From: Chrysomallon squamiferum
Lineage: Eukaryota > Mollusca > Gastropoda > Neomphalida > Peltospiridae
Length of the DNA stretch: 20,000 bases
NCBI GenBank assembly: GCA_012295275.1
Contig: CM022667.1
Span: 1,837,001 to 1,857,000, forward strand
Direction: 5' to 3'
Below are positions 1-8,699 of the stretch, piece by piece (position 1 is the stretch's first letter; every line of letters begins with the position of its first letter). Below the pieces are notes generated by a model, which made no database searches, had not been told where the DNA came from, and worked only from the letters and a program-made list of their open reading frames with translations. Position numbers and translations under genes: made by a program.

Positions 1-100
1 TATTTTTTTTTTTTTGGTATCTCATTATTTTTTTCTGTGTCCTCGTTTTCTCTGTCCTTCATGTTTTTTTTCTCTTCACTTCTTCTTTCTTTGTCATTAT

Positions 101-159
101 CTTTCTTTCTTTCTGTCTGTCTGTCTGTCTGTCTGTTTGACTGTTTGTCTGTCTGTCTA
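101..159. repeat. (CTTT)n then (CTGT)n microsatellite
   Basis: A short CTTT run passes directly into CTGT repeats, with CTGTTTGA-type interruptions near the end. The open frame across it (Cys/Leu/Ser/Val-rich) is a translation of the repeat and not a gene. Confidence 0.95.
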
Positions 160-515
160 TTTAGAAATACTCTTTAATTTCCCGATTATTTTACTGAGAA
201 CAAAGAAACACACCGCTCTAACAGAATAGCTTTCACATCAGCTAATCCATTAAGACAACCAGAGATATACTTTTATGACGTTTAACTGTCACTGGAAAAA
301 GCCAGCTTGCCACAAAAAATATTAACTTTGTCAGTACTAATCCTTAAGTTTAGAACATTTTGGATAAGGAAATGGACGATCTTAGCGCTTCTTAATTAAA
401 AAAAAGAAAAAAGAAAATCTAGTTTTTGGTCAGCGACCGTTGAAAGACTTGACCAAATTTCCATTTCGATTTTGTGTCAGAAATAAGATGGAACATCTCT
501 CTGCTTATCTCTTAG
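160..515. other. unique AT-rich sequence, no gene seen
   Basis: Ordinary AT-rich sequence between two CTGT arrays. No open frame with coding character, RNA gene or repeat was recognised apart from an A-rich patch near 398-420. Confidence 0.6.
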
Positions 516-517
516 TG

Positions 518-590
518 TGTCTGCCTGCCTCTGTCTGTCTGTCTGTCTGTCTACCTATCTGATTGTCTGTTTGAGTGACTGTCTGTCTCT
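518..590. repeat. degenerate (CTGT)n microsatellite
   Basis: Pure CTGT repeats near 531-552 are flanked by decayed versions (CTGCCTGC, CTACCTAT, TTGAGTGA). It is probably an older array that has accumulated substitutions. Confidence 0.9.
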
Positions 591-651
591 ATCTCTCTTT
601 GTATCTTCTATATGTCTCTATGTCTACCTACCTACATGATTGTCTATTTAA

Positions 652-652
652 C

Positions 653-692
<40 letters not shown>

Positions 693-732
693 CATCCATC
701 CATCCATCCATCCATCCATCCATCCATCTGTC
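652..732. repeat. compound (CTGT)n-(ATCC)n microsatellite
   Basis: About nine CTGT repeats switch abruptly to about nine ATCC repeats near 690. The 101-residue open frame spanning it is a Cys/Leu/Ser/Val stretch followed by repeated Ser-Ile-His-Pro, exactly what this repeat encodes, so it is not annotated as coding. Confidence 0.95.
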
Positions 733-1120
733 TAACTATACCTTCCTATAATATTATATACGTACCTAAATGCATACATACCGATCTACCTATCTGTCTA
801 TTTGTCTTCTGTCTATTTATCTTTTTCTCTCCCTTATTTTTGTTTGTTTGTGTGTCTGTTTACCTATACATATACATACACATAAACCAACAACAAAAAA
901 AGGAGAGAAAATTATAAATAGAATGAAGACAAATAAATAGATAGGTAGATCAGTATGATGTATGCATTTAGGTGTTAAGTGTCAAACCAGTTAAGTTGCA
1001 GACAACAAGAACAATAATACAACAAACAACAAAAACAACTAAAACAACATTAGATAATATTTTTTCCCGAACATTTCCTGCCTGTAACACTATCTTCCAT
1101 TAAACCTGTAATCGTTTGTA
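733..1120. other. AT-rich sequence, no gene seen
   Basis: Decayed CTAT/CTGT-like and CATA-like simple sequence up to about 960, then AAC-rich sequence (1005-1045). No coding or RNA gene is evident. Confidence 0.6.
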
Positions 1121-1288
1121 CAAACCGCAGCTATTGACGGGTTAAACAATTGCAGCAATCACAGCACCGGTAACGTTCTCACTTAGACAAGAACGCACGC
1201 TGTAACCTGGCAAACGGTCGAACGGAAATTCTACAAGCCGAGCGATTGTTTGTGCGAGCGAGCAGTTGCCACACCTAACTGTAGTCTA

Positions 1289-1356
1289 ATGGACGGTATC
1301 ACGGTTTTAGCCAAGCAGGAAGAGGTTGCCTTCGACTTCGGCAGATCGACATTAAC
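1289..1356 (+). CDS. candidate first coding exon (unidentified protein)
   Basis: An ATG at 1289 opens a 22-codon frame beginning MDGITVLAKQEE and continuing VAFDFGRSTL. It runs into AAC|GTGAGC at 1356/1357, a good match to the 5' splice-donor consensus, and the frame meets a stop immediately beyond it, as expected for an exon edge. The island at about 1150-1360 is visibly richer in CG dinucleotides than its surroundings, as at promoters and first exons in many invertebrates. Residue composition is protein-like and not repeat-derived. Start context is mediocre (C at -3, G at +4). The frame is open upstream to an in-frame TAG near 1184, so the start could lie a little further 5'. I do not recognise the family and cannot identify exon 2. 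A chance short frame remains possible. Confidence 0.3.
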
Positions 1357-1369
1357 GTGAGCGTTTGTT

Positions 1370-1650
1370 TATCTGTGAATTGATTTCCTCAAGACAATTG
1401 CGGTTGTTGTAACCCACAGGCAGGCAGGCAGTCAGTCGCTTTTGTTGATGATCGTTTTTAAACGTTGAAGATGGTGCATGTGACTGTTACAAGTGGCTGT
1501 TAGGTTTGTTTATTTGGTGGGTTCTGTGATGGTTTTTTGAGTAATAAAATCCTTTCAGGATTTCATTAGTGGTATATCAGCGTTTATCTCTCAGTTTCTT
1601 AAAAATTGTTTTATTTCCAAACTTTTGTTTTTACCAGCAACCACTGTCCC
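1370..1650. other. unique sequence downstream of candidate exon, no gene seen
   Basis: Ordinary AT-rich sequence. If the exon ending at 1356 is real, this is the start of its first intron. Confidence 0.4.
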
Positions 1651-1651
1651 C

Positions 1652-1801
1652 ATAAAAAAAAAATTTAAAAAAAAATCCAAAAAAACCAAACAGAACAAAA
1701 AAACAGCAAAGAAAATAACAACAACAACAACAAAAGTAATAATAAACAAAAACAAAAATAAAAAAAAAAAAGATTTAAAAATATTAAAAAAAAGATAAAA
1801 A
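1652..1801. repeat. A-rich low-complexity tract
   Basis: Poly-A runs interrupted by C and T, including an (AAC)n stretch around 1718-1733. No coding potential on either strand. Confidence 0.9.
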
Positions 1802-2870
1802 GAATCTGAATTTCTTGACGTCAGAGACTATTTGTGGGTCCACTATGAGGCGAGGAGAACATCTCATGTCACGATGTAGTTAAAATTCAATACATGATAA
1901 TCTTCACTCCTATTGACATTCGCCGTCATCGTAATGTTTTACGACCATCATCAAAGCTACAGCATTCATGTATTCTTACAACCTAATACATTAAGGCCTA
2001 CGAAGGTGACTGCATTTCTTAAGAGATACACCATTCAGCGAAACTACTAGAGACTGTGTTTTAGCAAAAAAAAAACACCGGGCTTGTCTAGCAAATATTG
2101 TTGTAAACAGCGGGAAAGAAGGGACTTTTCTCAACAGTAGCCTTTTTTTGGGGGGGGCAAACAGAAATGATGATGTGTGTCGTAATAAAGAGGGGAATGT
2201 CTTTGTAACGTTGTCTTTACAATCAAGGGGATGTACAAGCAAAAAAAAAAAAAAAAAAAGAGTTTCTATCCAAAGAATCGGGTATCTCAGCAAAGTAGAA
2301 GAGTTTCGTTAATTCTGTGGTTTATATCTTGGGTAAAAAGGGGTGTACTAAGAAAGAGAGGGGTTCCTTCGCAAAGATGTCGTGTGTTAGCATGAAGGGG
2401 AAGGATGTCTTGGGGAAAGGAGAGATGTCTTGAGATCATTAGAACCCAGGAGGATTAGCTACGGCCGTGGTTCTTGACACACCCACTGTATAACCAATAT
2501 TTCTTGTCGAGTTAATGCCTCTCTCAAGTCTGTGTGTGTATCATGTGTCTCGTTATCGCCGTGTCACTAACTCTTCACATGACAAGTAATGGATTCATTG
2601 CTACTGCACTGTTGTCTGGGTCCTATTGATGATTTTTTTAATATTTCATTTTTAACACGCAGTCGGGATCGAATAACAACAGAGTTCTTCATTTTTTTTT
2701 TTTTTTCACATTATAAAATAAATAAATGGAATACAAATAAAGTAAATAAAATAAAAAATCTATTATTTTGGTCTACATGTTAATCGACAAGTCATGAAAT
2801 TGCAGTGTTATATTATATAATTTAAAATAATATACGGCAACATGTTGTATATACGTGTGTGTATTTTAGG
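1802..2870. other. non-coding sequence with A19 and G8 homopolymers
   Basis: A mixed region containing a T7-G8 junction (about 2143-2157) and an A19 run (2241-2259). Between 2190 and 2440 it has several loose AGGGG..ATGT motifs. The 100-residue open frame on the minus strand (1991-2293) is Phe/Leu-rich because of the poly-A and has no recognisable domain. The 64-residue frame at 2589-2783 contains a poly-Phe run from poly-T. Neither is supported as a gene. Confidence 0.55.
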
Positions 2871-3066
2871 ATTTTGAATATTCTCTCTCTTATGTACGTC
2901 TGATTAAGGACTCTGCACACAGACAATATTCGGAACGCACTGGTACAGGAGGACAAAGTCCAATCACAACCTCACAAATCCCGTCAGATGCCGCTGACAG
3001 ACTCGAACGTATGACACCCATTCTCCGAACGCGGACAGTGTTACCATTCGGCCACCGAGACAACCT
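2870..3066 (-). mobile_element. tRNA-derived SINE-like element (head on minus strand)
   Basis: On the minus strand there is an A-box-like motif TGGCCGAATGG (3044-3054, matching TRGCNNNNNGG) and, 34 nt further on, a B-box-like motif CGTTCGAGTCT (2999-3009, containing the GTTCGA core). This order and spacing is that of an RNA polymerase III internal promoter from a tRNA. A cloverleaf cannot be closed: the T stem mispairs and the expected 3' acceptor half does not complement the 5' half. It is therefore better read as a tRNA-derived SINE head than as a functional tRNA. The body would run leftward, and its 3' end is not clear. The 5' side abuts the TATG minisatellite. tRNA-derived SINEs are established in cephalopods and other molluscs, but I cannot assign a family. 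Confidence 0.5.
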
Positions 3067-3466
3067 TCTATGTATGTTATGTATGTCTCTGTGTGTGTCT
3101 ATGTAGTTATGATTATATGTATGTATGTATATATGTATGTATGTCTGTGTGTGTGTTTCTGTGTGTGTGTCTATGTAGTTATGATTATATGTATGTATGT
3201 ATATATATGTATGTATGTATATATGTATGTATGTCTGTGTGTGTGTTTCTGTGTGTGTGTCTATGTAGTTTTGATTATATGTATGTATGTATATATGTAT
3301 GTATGTATATATGTATGTATGTATATATGTATGTATGTCTGTGTGTGTGTTTCTGTGTGTGTGTCTATGTAGTTTTGATTATATGTATGTATGTATATAT
3401 GTATGTATGTCTGTGTGTGTGTTTCTGTGTGTGTGTCTATGTAGTTTTGATTATATGTATGTATCC
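3067..3466. repeat. TATG/TGTG minisatellite with higher-order units
   Basis: Five occurrences of the landmark CTATGTAGTT start at 3099, 3171, 3261, 3365 and 3437, giving unit lengths of 72, 90, 104 and 72 bp. Each unit holds TATG/TATA subrepeats, a GTCTGTGTGTGTGTTTCTG segment and the landmark. The length differences come from extra TATGTATGTATATA-type subrepeats. The first two landmarks are followed by ATG, the last three by TTG, so variant classes are ordered along the array. Three overlapping Tyr/Met/Val/Cys-rich open frames here are repeat translations. Confidence 0.93.
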
Positions 3467-3479
3467 ATAGAAGAGCGGC

Positions 3480-4008
3480 GTAAAGTGACTTCCTATCTCA
3501 TATTCTAAGAACAGGTATTTTTTTAGTTTCTTTGTTTGGAAAAATTACTTCATCTTGACAATTACAGTTTAATCAATAATGCTTCCTTTGTTCTTTGGAT
3601 CAGCCCGTATATGCATTCATTTATTACTTTGATTTTTTCTAGAAAACTGATGTATCTATACTAATTTATTTAAATTATTCTAAATTTGTATTTCACCGAG
3701 CTCAATTTCTTTGTTCAAAATGAAACATTAGTTTAATGTTATCGATTCGAAAATAGAACATTAATTTCTAGATTTTTTTTTTTTCTCCTTCTTTTAATTA
3801 ATGTCTTCTATTTTTATGATTATTTCATTTTTTTAAAATATTTTTCTTTTTCTTATGTTTTTTTTGTTACTATTATTATTATTATTTTGCTTCTTTTTTG
3901 TTTTTTCGTCTTTTCTTTTATCTCTTTCTTTGTTATCTAATTCTTTACTTATTTCTTTCTTTTCTCCGTTTTTCTATTTTTCTCTCCCTTTCTTCCCAAC
4001 TTCACAAA
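3480..4008. other. AT-rich sequence with T-rich low complexity
   Basis: Unique AT-rich DNA to about 3770, then a T-rich CTTT/TTC low-complexity zone to about 4000. The 80-residue Phe/Leu/Ser frame (3855-4097) follows this composition and is not a gene. Confidence 0.6.
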
Positions 4009-4048
4009 CACGCACGCACGCTCGCACGCACACACACACACAAACACA
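4009..4048. repeat. (CACG)n-(CA)n microsatellite
   Basis: CACG/CTCG repeats lead into CA dinucleotides. Confidence 0.9.
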
Positions 4049-4296
4049 CTCTCAAGTGATTCTACACTTTGTATCGATCTTAATTTTGAATCCTTGACAA
4101 CTCCTTTATCAATCGTCAGTATATTTATTAATTGCCGTGCACATGAATAATGTTCCGCCGTGTATTTAATTTACCCATCATTCTTCCGCGACTTCGCATG
4201 AGAATATTCGAGACACTTTCGCTGGACAAAGTACTTTTGTTGTTTATTGATTTTTTTTATCTTTTCTGTAGTCAACACTAAAAATGAAGAATCACA

Positions 4297-4340
4297 GAAT
4301 GAATAGATTAATAAAACAGTATTATAATCTTTATTCATTC
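4297..4340. repeat. imperfect hairpin (14-bp arms)
   Basis: GAATGAATAGATTA (4297-4310) is complementary to the right arm at 4325-4340, with a 2-nt bulge and a loop of about 14 nt. It is AT-rich, so chance is possible. No terminator or RNA-gene role can be assigned in a eukaryotic setting. Confidence 0.5.
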
Positions 4341-4497
4341 TGACTTAAAATTAAAAACAGCGTACACACAAATATTAAGACTAATTGTTAAAAAAAAAAA
4401 AGAGAATGTGACATCTGTTGTTCTGTCTGTCTGTCGGTATGGGTGTATGTTATGTATACAATTTTATTCCAAACTCGGTGTGTCTCTCTGTGTTTTT

Positions 4498-4501
4498 GTG
4501 T

Positions 4502-4544
<43 letters not shown>

Positions 4545-4549
4545 CACAC
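4498..4549. repeat. (TG)n-(TA)n tract ending in a perfect 22-bp palindrome
   Basis: A (TG)n run with one TGAG interruption changes to (TA)n and then (CA)n, so positions 4528-4549 form GTGTG(TA)6CACAC, a perfect self-complementary palindrome. Such sequence can adopt Z-DNA or a cruciform. Confidence 0.9.
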
Positions 4550-4645
4550 CTACCTAACTTCTTACATACATACACAAGTAATATATTTTAGATAGTTATG
4601 TATTTGCGTACCTTCCAGCGTACCTTACTACCTACCTGTCAACAT

Positions 4646-4733
4646 TACACACATCACACACACACACACACACACACACCACACCCATATACATACACAC
4701 ACAAACACATACACACATATACATATATATATG

Positions 4734-4788
<55 letters not shown>

Positions 4789-4812
4789 TTATTTATATGT
4801 ATATATATAAAT
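4646..4812. repeat. compound (CA)n / (TA)n array
   Basis: Two pure (CA)n blocks (about 4655-4679 and 4736-4780) are separated by decayed CA/CATA repeats and followed by (TA)n/TTTA. The His/Thr-rich frame (+) and the Val/Cys-rich frame (-) here are dinucleotide translations. Confidence 0.95.
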
Positions 4813-5590
4813 AATTTGTGTATGTATATATACGTCATAAAGAGATGAAAAGAAGAGGAATAGAATGAAAGAAGATAGAAGAAAACAGGAAGGAAAAATG
4901 TAGGTAATGTCTAGGTACAGATTAACCCAGTTTGACTCGGGGACAGTTACGATGTGAAACTCAAATTAGAATTAACTGTGAATTAAAAACTTAACCTTTT
5001 AATTTCCTTCTGAAAATCACGTGTCTTAACATGCCCTTTAGCGGTGTAGAGGTTAGCTGAAATAAAAAAAATTAAAAAAAAGAAGAAAAAAAAAAAGAAA
5101 AAAAAGTGATTTGTATAAGAATTATATATATAAAAAAAAGCAATCGGATTGACATTTCGTGTTTCTGAATGTATGAAAAAAAAAAAAAAAAACACAAAAA
5201 AAAAACGCAAGAATTGTAACAAGAACAGTAAATAAAAAGGAAAAAAAATTACTAGATAATTTTTTTTTCCAAATTAGCAGCCATTAAGAAATAAAGTATG
5301 AATACGAAAAAAAAAAAAAAAAAAAATGAAAAAATCAAGAAAACAAAAGGTAAAGAAAAGAAAAAACCCGCACTTGTATATACGTATGTGCGTATGTGTA
5401 TATGTATGTTTGTGTATATGTACATATATATATAAATGTTTTTGTGTATGCGTGACTGTATGCATGTCTCTGTAGTTCTATATATGTACGTGTGTTTGTG
5501 CACCTATCTATCTATCTGTCTATCTGTTTGTCTATCTGTCTGTCTAACACGATATAAAAAGTTAATATAAATTATATTTATATAACCGTT
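4813..5590. other. AT-rich, poly-A interrupted sequence, no gene seen
   Basis: A purine-rich stretch near 4838-4900 is followed by several poly-A runs (about 5064-5105, 5166-5205, 5306-5328). TATG and TGTA-type simple sequence lies at 5378-5500 and CTAT/CTGT repeats at 5503-5545. Open frames here are poly-Phe/Tyr/Ile and follow composition. Confidence 0.6.
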
Positions 5591-5850
5591 ACTTTCATTC
5601 TGCCAGCTTTGTGTTTCTCTGGCGTCAGTTGTTACGCCCAAAACTCGTCTATAACTGGCAGAGTTACAGTTTGTTCTAACACACCAATCAACAGATCGAT
5701 TCAGCCGTATCACTCTCGCACTCTCCGATAATCACGTTTTCCGCGAGATGAGAGAATGATAGATAGACGCACGTCACAAGTTATCCATCATTTGACCTTT
5801 GACTCACAAACTCGGCTGTATAGGCTAAGAATGAGCCGGATTAAAAGGTT
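5591..5850. other. GC-richer unique island, function unknown
   Basis: Less AT-rich than its neighbours, with several CG dinucleotides. A 69-residue minus-strand frame (5504-5713) reaches into the CTAT/CTGT repeat and has no recognised domain. A DR1-like sequence TGACCTTTGACTC lies at 5793-5805. I cannot assign a gene. Confidence 0.35.
5793..5805. promoter_or_regulatory. DR1-like nuclear-receptor motif
   Basis: TGACCT-T-TGACTC is two nuclear-receptor half-sites spaced by one base, one mismatch from the DR1 consensus TGACCTTTGACCT (HNF4/RXR/COUP class). A 13-bp motif in 20 kb of AT-rich DNA is weak evidence alone. Confidence 0.2.
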
Positions 5851-5860
5851 AATTACCTTG

Positions 5861-5892
<32 letters not shown>

Positions 5893-6650
5893 AACTCCTA
5901 CGTGCGTCATTATTATATATACTGTTTTGATTTTTTTTTTTCTGTTTCTTTCAGTCTCTTTTTTCTTTTTTTATTTCTTTCTTTCTTTTTTTTTTTTTTA
6001 ACAAACTTGCTAAAACTTACGAAATTATTTTTTTTTTTTTTCTTGTCATATTATCATTGGTATTATATTGTATAAAAGTTATAAATTTGTTCTCGATTTC
6101 TGACAGTGACGTCATATATTGTTGATGTTATTATTTAGAACACTTAAAATATAAAAAAAATTTTTTAAAAAAAAGGAAAATTAAAAATAAATAAATAAAT
6201 AGATAGATAGATAAATAAATAAATAAATACTAAAACAATTGAAATTAAAATTAAAAAAAAAAAAAAAAGAAGAAAATCCACAGCTGCAACAACATAACAA
6301 CGAAGAATACCGAATATATTTAGATCTATTCACCACAGGTTCACTTTAAAATCAAATTACAAATATTCAAACTAACAAAGAATTTAAAACAGTCGTTAAA
6401 CATAACTACGTCATTTTAAACCTTTATTGACCGTACATAACTGATTAAGCAGCCTTTATTATTAGATCCACTGTGACAGAAACATTTCAAACGTTTTTAA
6501 TATTTCTCCAGAGTTTTATCTTCGTATTAAACAACGAGAGAGAAAAAAAAAAGTGAGTAACTGTATGCTCGTCACATTAACATTTCCAATTTTATACCAT
6601 TGTTGATGTAGGTAATAAAAAAAACATTACAAAGCGATATTGTTTAAAAA
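5851..6650. other. poly-A/poly-T and (AAAT)n/(GATA)n region, no gene seen
   Basis: Contains a long A run at about 5865-5887, T-rich stretches 5930-6042, an A8-T6-A8 self-complementary patch near 6150-6173 and an (AAAT)n-(GATA)n-(AAAT)n array at 6185-6229. The rest, to 6650, is unique AT-rich sequence without coding character. Confidence 0.65.
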
Positions 6651-6820
6651 GCGAATTTGTGGATTAAAAACAGTGGGGAGCATTTTTCATTAACAATTTA
6701 CATGTAACATGACGAATATCAATTGAAGTAACAAAAGCGAATCCGGAGATTCAAAACAGTGGGGAGCATTTATCATTAACAATTTACATGTAACGTAACG
6801 AATATGAACTGAAGTATATA
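6651..6820. repeat. 86-bp tandem duplication
   Basis: Two copies start at 6651 and 6737 with a constant offset of 86. Shared blocks include AACAGTGGGGAGCATTT and ATTAACAATTTACATGTAAC. The copies differ at scattered substitutions (for example GAATTTGTG versus GAATCCGGA), so the duplication is not recent. It lies just downstream of the minus-strand frame at 6848-7342. Confidence 0.9.
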
Positions 6821-6847
6821 CAGAAAGAGAAAAATTCATCCACTGAA

Positions 6848-7342
6848 TCACAGCCTGCTCTCGTTCCTCCAATCCATTTGACAACCGTGATAGGACTTTT
6901 TGTATGTCAGAAAAAAGGTTGCGCCCTCGGTCGTATTGACGCTGTTGCCATGGATACAAAATGGTTGTAGCCCACACGCGCTGCGACTGTTAATGAGGTG
7001 ACGGGCACACTTCATCTGTGTGTTTTTCCCCGTGAGCCGTGTAAAACATTCGTCTCGGCATTTTGATACGACTGCCAGCAGGTAGTCCGCGAACTCGAGT
7101 GTCAGGCTGTTTTGCAAATTAATATTTCGCCAGCAAGAGGCGAGGAGACGGAGACGAAGGTAACGAAATGTCAACTTTGTTAAAACGTTAACGTCAGCAA
7201 CGGCTACAGCAGCAGCAACAAGAGCAACAGTTTCGTCAACATTATCGTCATCAGCGACTACAGGTAAATATGAAAATGATAGCGACAACAACAACAAGAA
7301 CAAGAGGAGTATTAATGACAATGACAATGACATTATTTTCAT
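6848..7342 (-). CDS. candidate secreted-protein coding region (unidentified)
   Basis: A 164-codon minus-strand frame. Residues 1-30 are hydrophobic (MKIMSLSLSLILLLF onward, then a VVA-DDD junction), resembling a signal peptide. However, that part overlaps AAC/GAC trinucleotide sequence and may be a repeat artefact. From about residue 55 the DNA is complex, and many codons end in G or C against a strongly AT-rich background, which is the best coding sign in this part of the window. That portion holds seven cysteines, including KCRDEC, KCARH and ACGLQPFC, and one N-x-T site (NTT), which suits an extracellular disulfide-bonded domain. I do not recognise the family. A second frame on the same strand (6690-6977) also looks protein-like near residues 15-45, so a frameshift or an intron boundary around 6900-6960 is possible. 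No convincing GT donor was found. Confidence 0.3.
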   Translation of the reverse strand: MKIMSLSLSLILLLFLLLLSLSFSYLPVVADDDNVDETVALVAAAVAVADVNVLTKLTFRYLRLRLLASCWRNINLQNSLTLEFADYLLAVVSKCRDECFTRLTGKNTQMKCARHLINSRSACGLQPFCIHGNSVNTTEGATFFLTYKKSYHGCQMDWRNESRL

Positions 7343-7409
7343 AAACTGTACGATTACAGAACAGAGAAGAATGTGTTACAGATACGTAATAACAAAATTA
7401 AAATTAAAA

Positions 7410-7421
7410 TGCGCATGCGTG
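7410..7421. promoter_or_regulatory. NRF-1-like palindromic site
   Basis: TGCGCATGCGTG is one mismatch from the NRF-1 consensus YGCGCAYGCGCR. It lies about 70 bp upstream of the minus-strand ATG at 7342, where a core promoter element of that gene would sit. It also lies directly left of the retrotransposon-derived repeat, so association with the candidate gene is inference. Confidence 0.3.
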
Positions 7422-7424
7422 GAA

Positions 7425-7800
7425 GTTTAACGTGCAGGGGATATTCTCTCACATATAGTTCTTATTCATAAATATAACTTCTTTTTTTATATAAACATAT
7501 TTTTTATTATTAAATAAATTATTGTATGAAAATATATTTTGATGTCTCATTTGGTATACTTTTTTCTCACATTTAGTAATATAGGATCATTACATTCAAA
7601 TATATAATGATGTTCATCTCCAATTTTGTCAAGATTACAAATATAACATGTTCTGTTTTCTCGTAAAATATTAGACCATTGTCCAGTTTCAACAGGAAGT
7701 TTAACATTAGAGGTTCTAAATTTACATGAGAAAGTAGCATTATTTTGAGCCAGCACACTAAGGTAATTTTCTAATATCAATTCATTTTTATTATTTTTTT
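7425..7800 (-). repeat. LINE-tail tandem unit 1 (376 bp)
   Basis: This unit is identical by eye to unit 2. Its minus-strand frame (7547-7828) crosses into unit 2 and starts in what was the 3' flank of that copy. The first residues, MREYPLHV, are therefore junction-derived and fuse in frame to the element's KQKNNKN. The left edge reads ...GTGGAA|GTTTAACG. Confidence 0.93.
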
Positions 7801-8176
7801 GTTTAACGTGCAGGGGATATTCTCTCACATATAGTTCTTATTCATAAATATAACTTCTTTTTTTATATAAACATATTTTTTATTATTAAATAAATTATTG
7901 TATGAAAATATATTTTGATGTCTCATTTGGTATACTTTTTTCTCACATTTAGTAATATAGGATCATTACATTCAAATATATAATGATGTTCATCTCCAAT
8001 TTTGTCAAGATTACAAATATAACATGTTCTGTTTTCTCGTAAAATATTAGACCATTGTCCAGTTTCAACAGGAAGTTTAACATTAGAGGTTCTAAATTTA
8101 CATGAGAAAGTAGCATTATTTTGAGCCAGCACACTAAGGTAATTTTCTAATATCAATTCATTTTTATTATTTTTTT
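7801..8176 (-). repeat. LINE-tail tandem unit 2 (376 bp)
   Basis: Identical by eye to unit 1. Its minus-strand frame (7923-8204) has the same junction-created N-terminus, made by fusion with unit 3. Confidence 0.93.
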
Positions 8177-8549
8177 GTTTAACGTGCAGGGGATATTCTC
8201 TCACATATAGTTCTTATTCATAAATATAACTTCTTTTTATATAAACATATTTTTATTATTAAATAAATTATTGTATGAAAATATATTTTGATGTCTCATT
8301 TGGTATACTTTTTTCTCACATTTAGTAATATAGGATCATTACATTCAAATATATAATGATGTTCATCTCCAATTTTGTCAAGATTACAAATATAACATGT
8401 TCTGTTTTCTCGTAAAATATTAGACCATTGTCCAGTTTCAACAGGAAGTTTAACATTAGAGGTTCTAAATTTACATGAGAAAGTAGCATTATTTTGAGCC
8501 AGCACACTAAGGTAATTTTCTAATATCAATTCATTTTTATTATTTTTTT
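8177..8549 (-). repeat. LINE-tail tandem unit 3 (373 bp), the parental right end
   Basis: It differs from units 1 and 2 only by three missing T's in two homopolymers. Its frame continues rightward past the unit edge (without an ATG) through ISPKGINYKQKNN to about 8625, so this copy keeps the original upstream context. The shared GTTTA at the left edge of the array and at 8550-8554 is a 5-bp microhomology consistent with the duplication breakpoint. Confidence 0.92.
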
Positions 8550-8624
8550 GTTTATAATTAATACCTTTTGGAGAAATTTCAGTTGCATTTTCTATATCTG
8601 TAGCATTATCAAAGTTGTGATATG

Positions 8625-8628
<4 letters not shown>

Positions 8629-8699
<71 letters not shown>

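Larger units (their letters stand above)
7425..8626 (-). mobile_element. non-LTR retrotransposon ORF2 C-terminal remnant, triplicated
   Basis: All three units encode the same minus-strand polypeptide tail. It carries a LAQNNATFSCKFRTSN segment, then ETGQWSNILRENRTCYIC, then IGDEHHYIFEC and a final VRKKYTK. The Cys-x2-Cys-x9-His-x4-Cys arrangement after an arginine-rich stretch is typical of the zinc-finger-like tail following the reverse transcriptase in many invertebrate LINE proteins. No reverse-transcriptase motif (such as FADD/YADD) is present, so this is a 5'-truncated remnant. Upstream sequence survives only on the right: the third copy stays open to about 8625, where a TGA and a (TA)n tract end it. 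I cannot name the clade. Confidence 0.75.

Noticed and set aside
612-917. 101-residue plus-strand open frame
   Set aside because: It is a direct translation of CTGT and ATCC repeats followed by decayed simple sequence.
2190-2440. Possible degenerate tandem repeat of AGGGGATGT-like words
   Set aside because: Spacing is irregular and only four to nine bases are shared per occurrence.
3067-3466. CRISPR-like array because of regularly spaced landmarks
   Set aside because: The spacers are themselves simple repeats, and the context is eukaryotic, so this is a minisatellite.
3070-3508. Three overlapping plus-strand frames rich in Tyr, Met, Val and Cys
   Set aside because: All are frame-shifted readings of one TATG/TGTG minisatellite.
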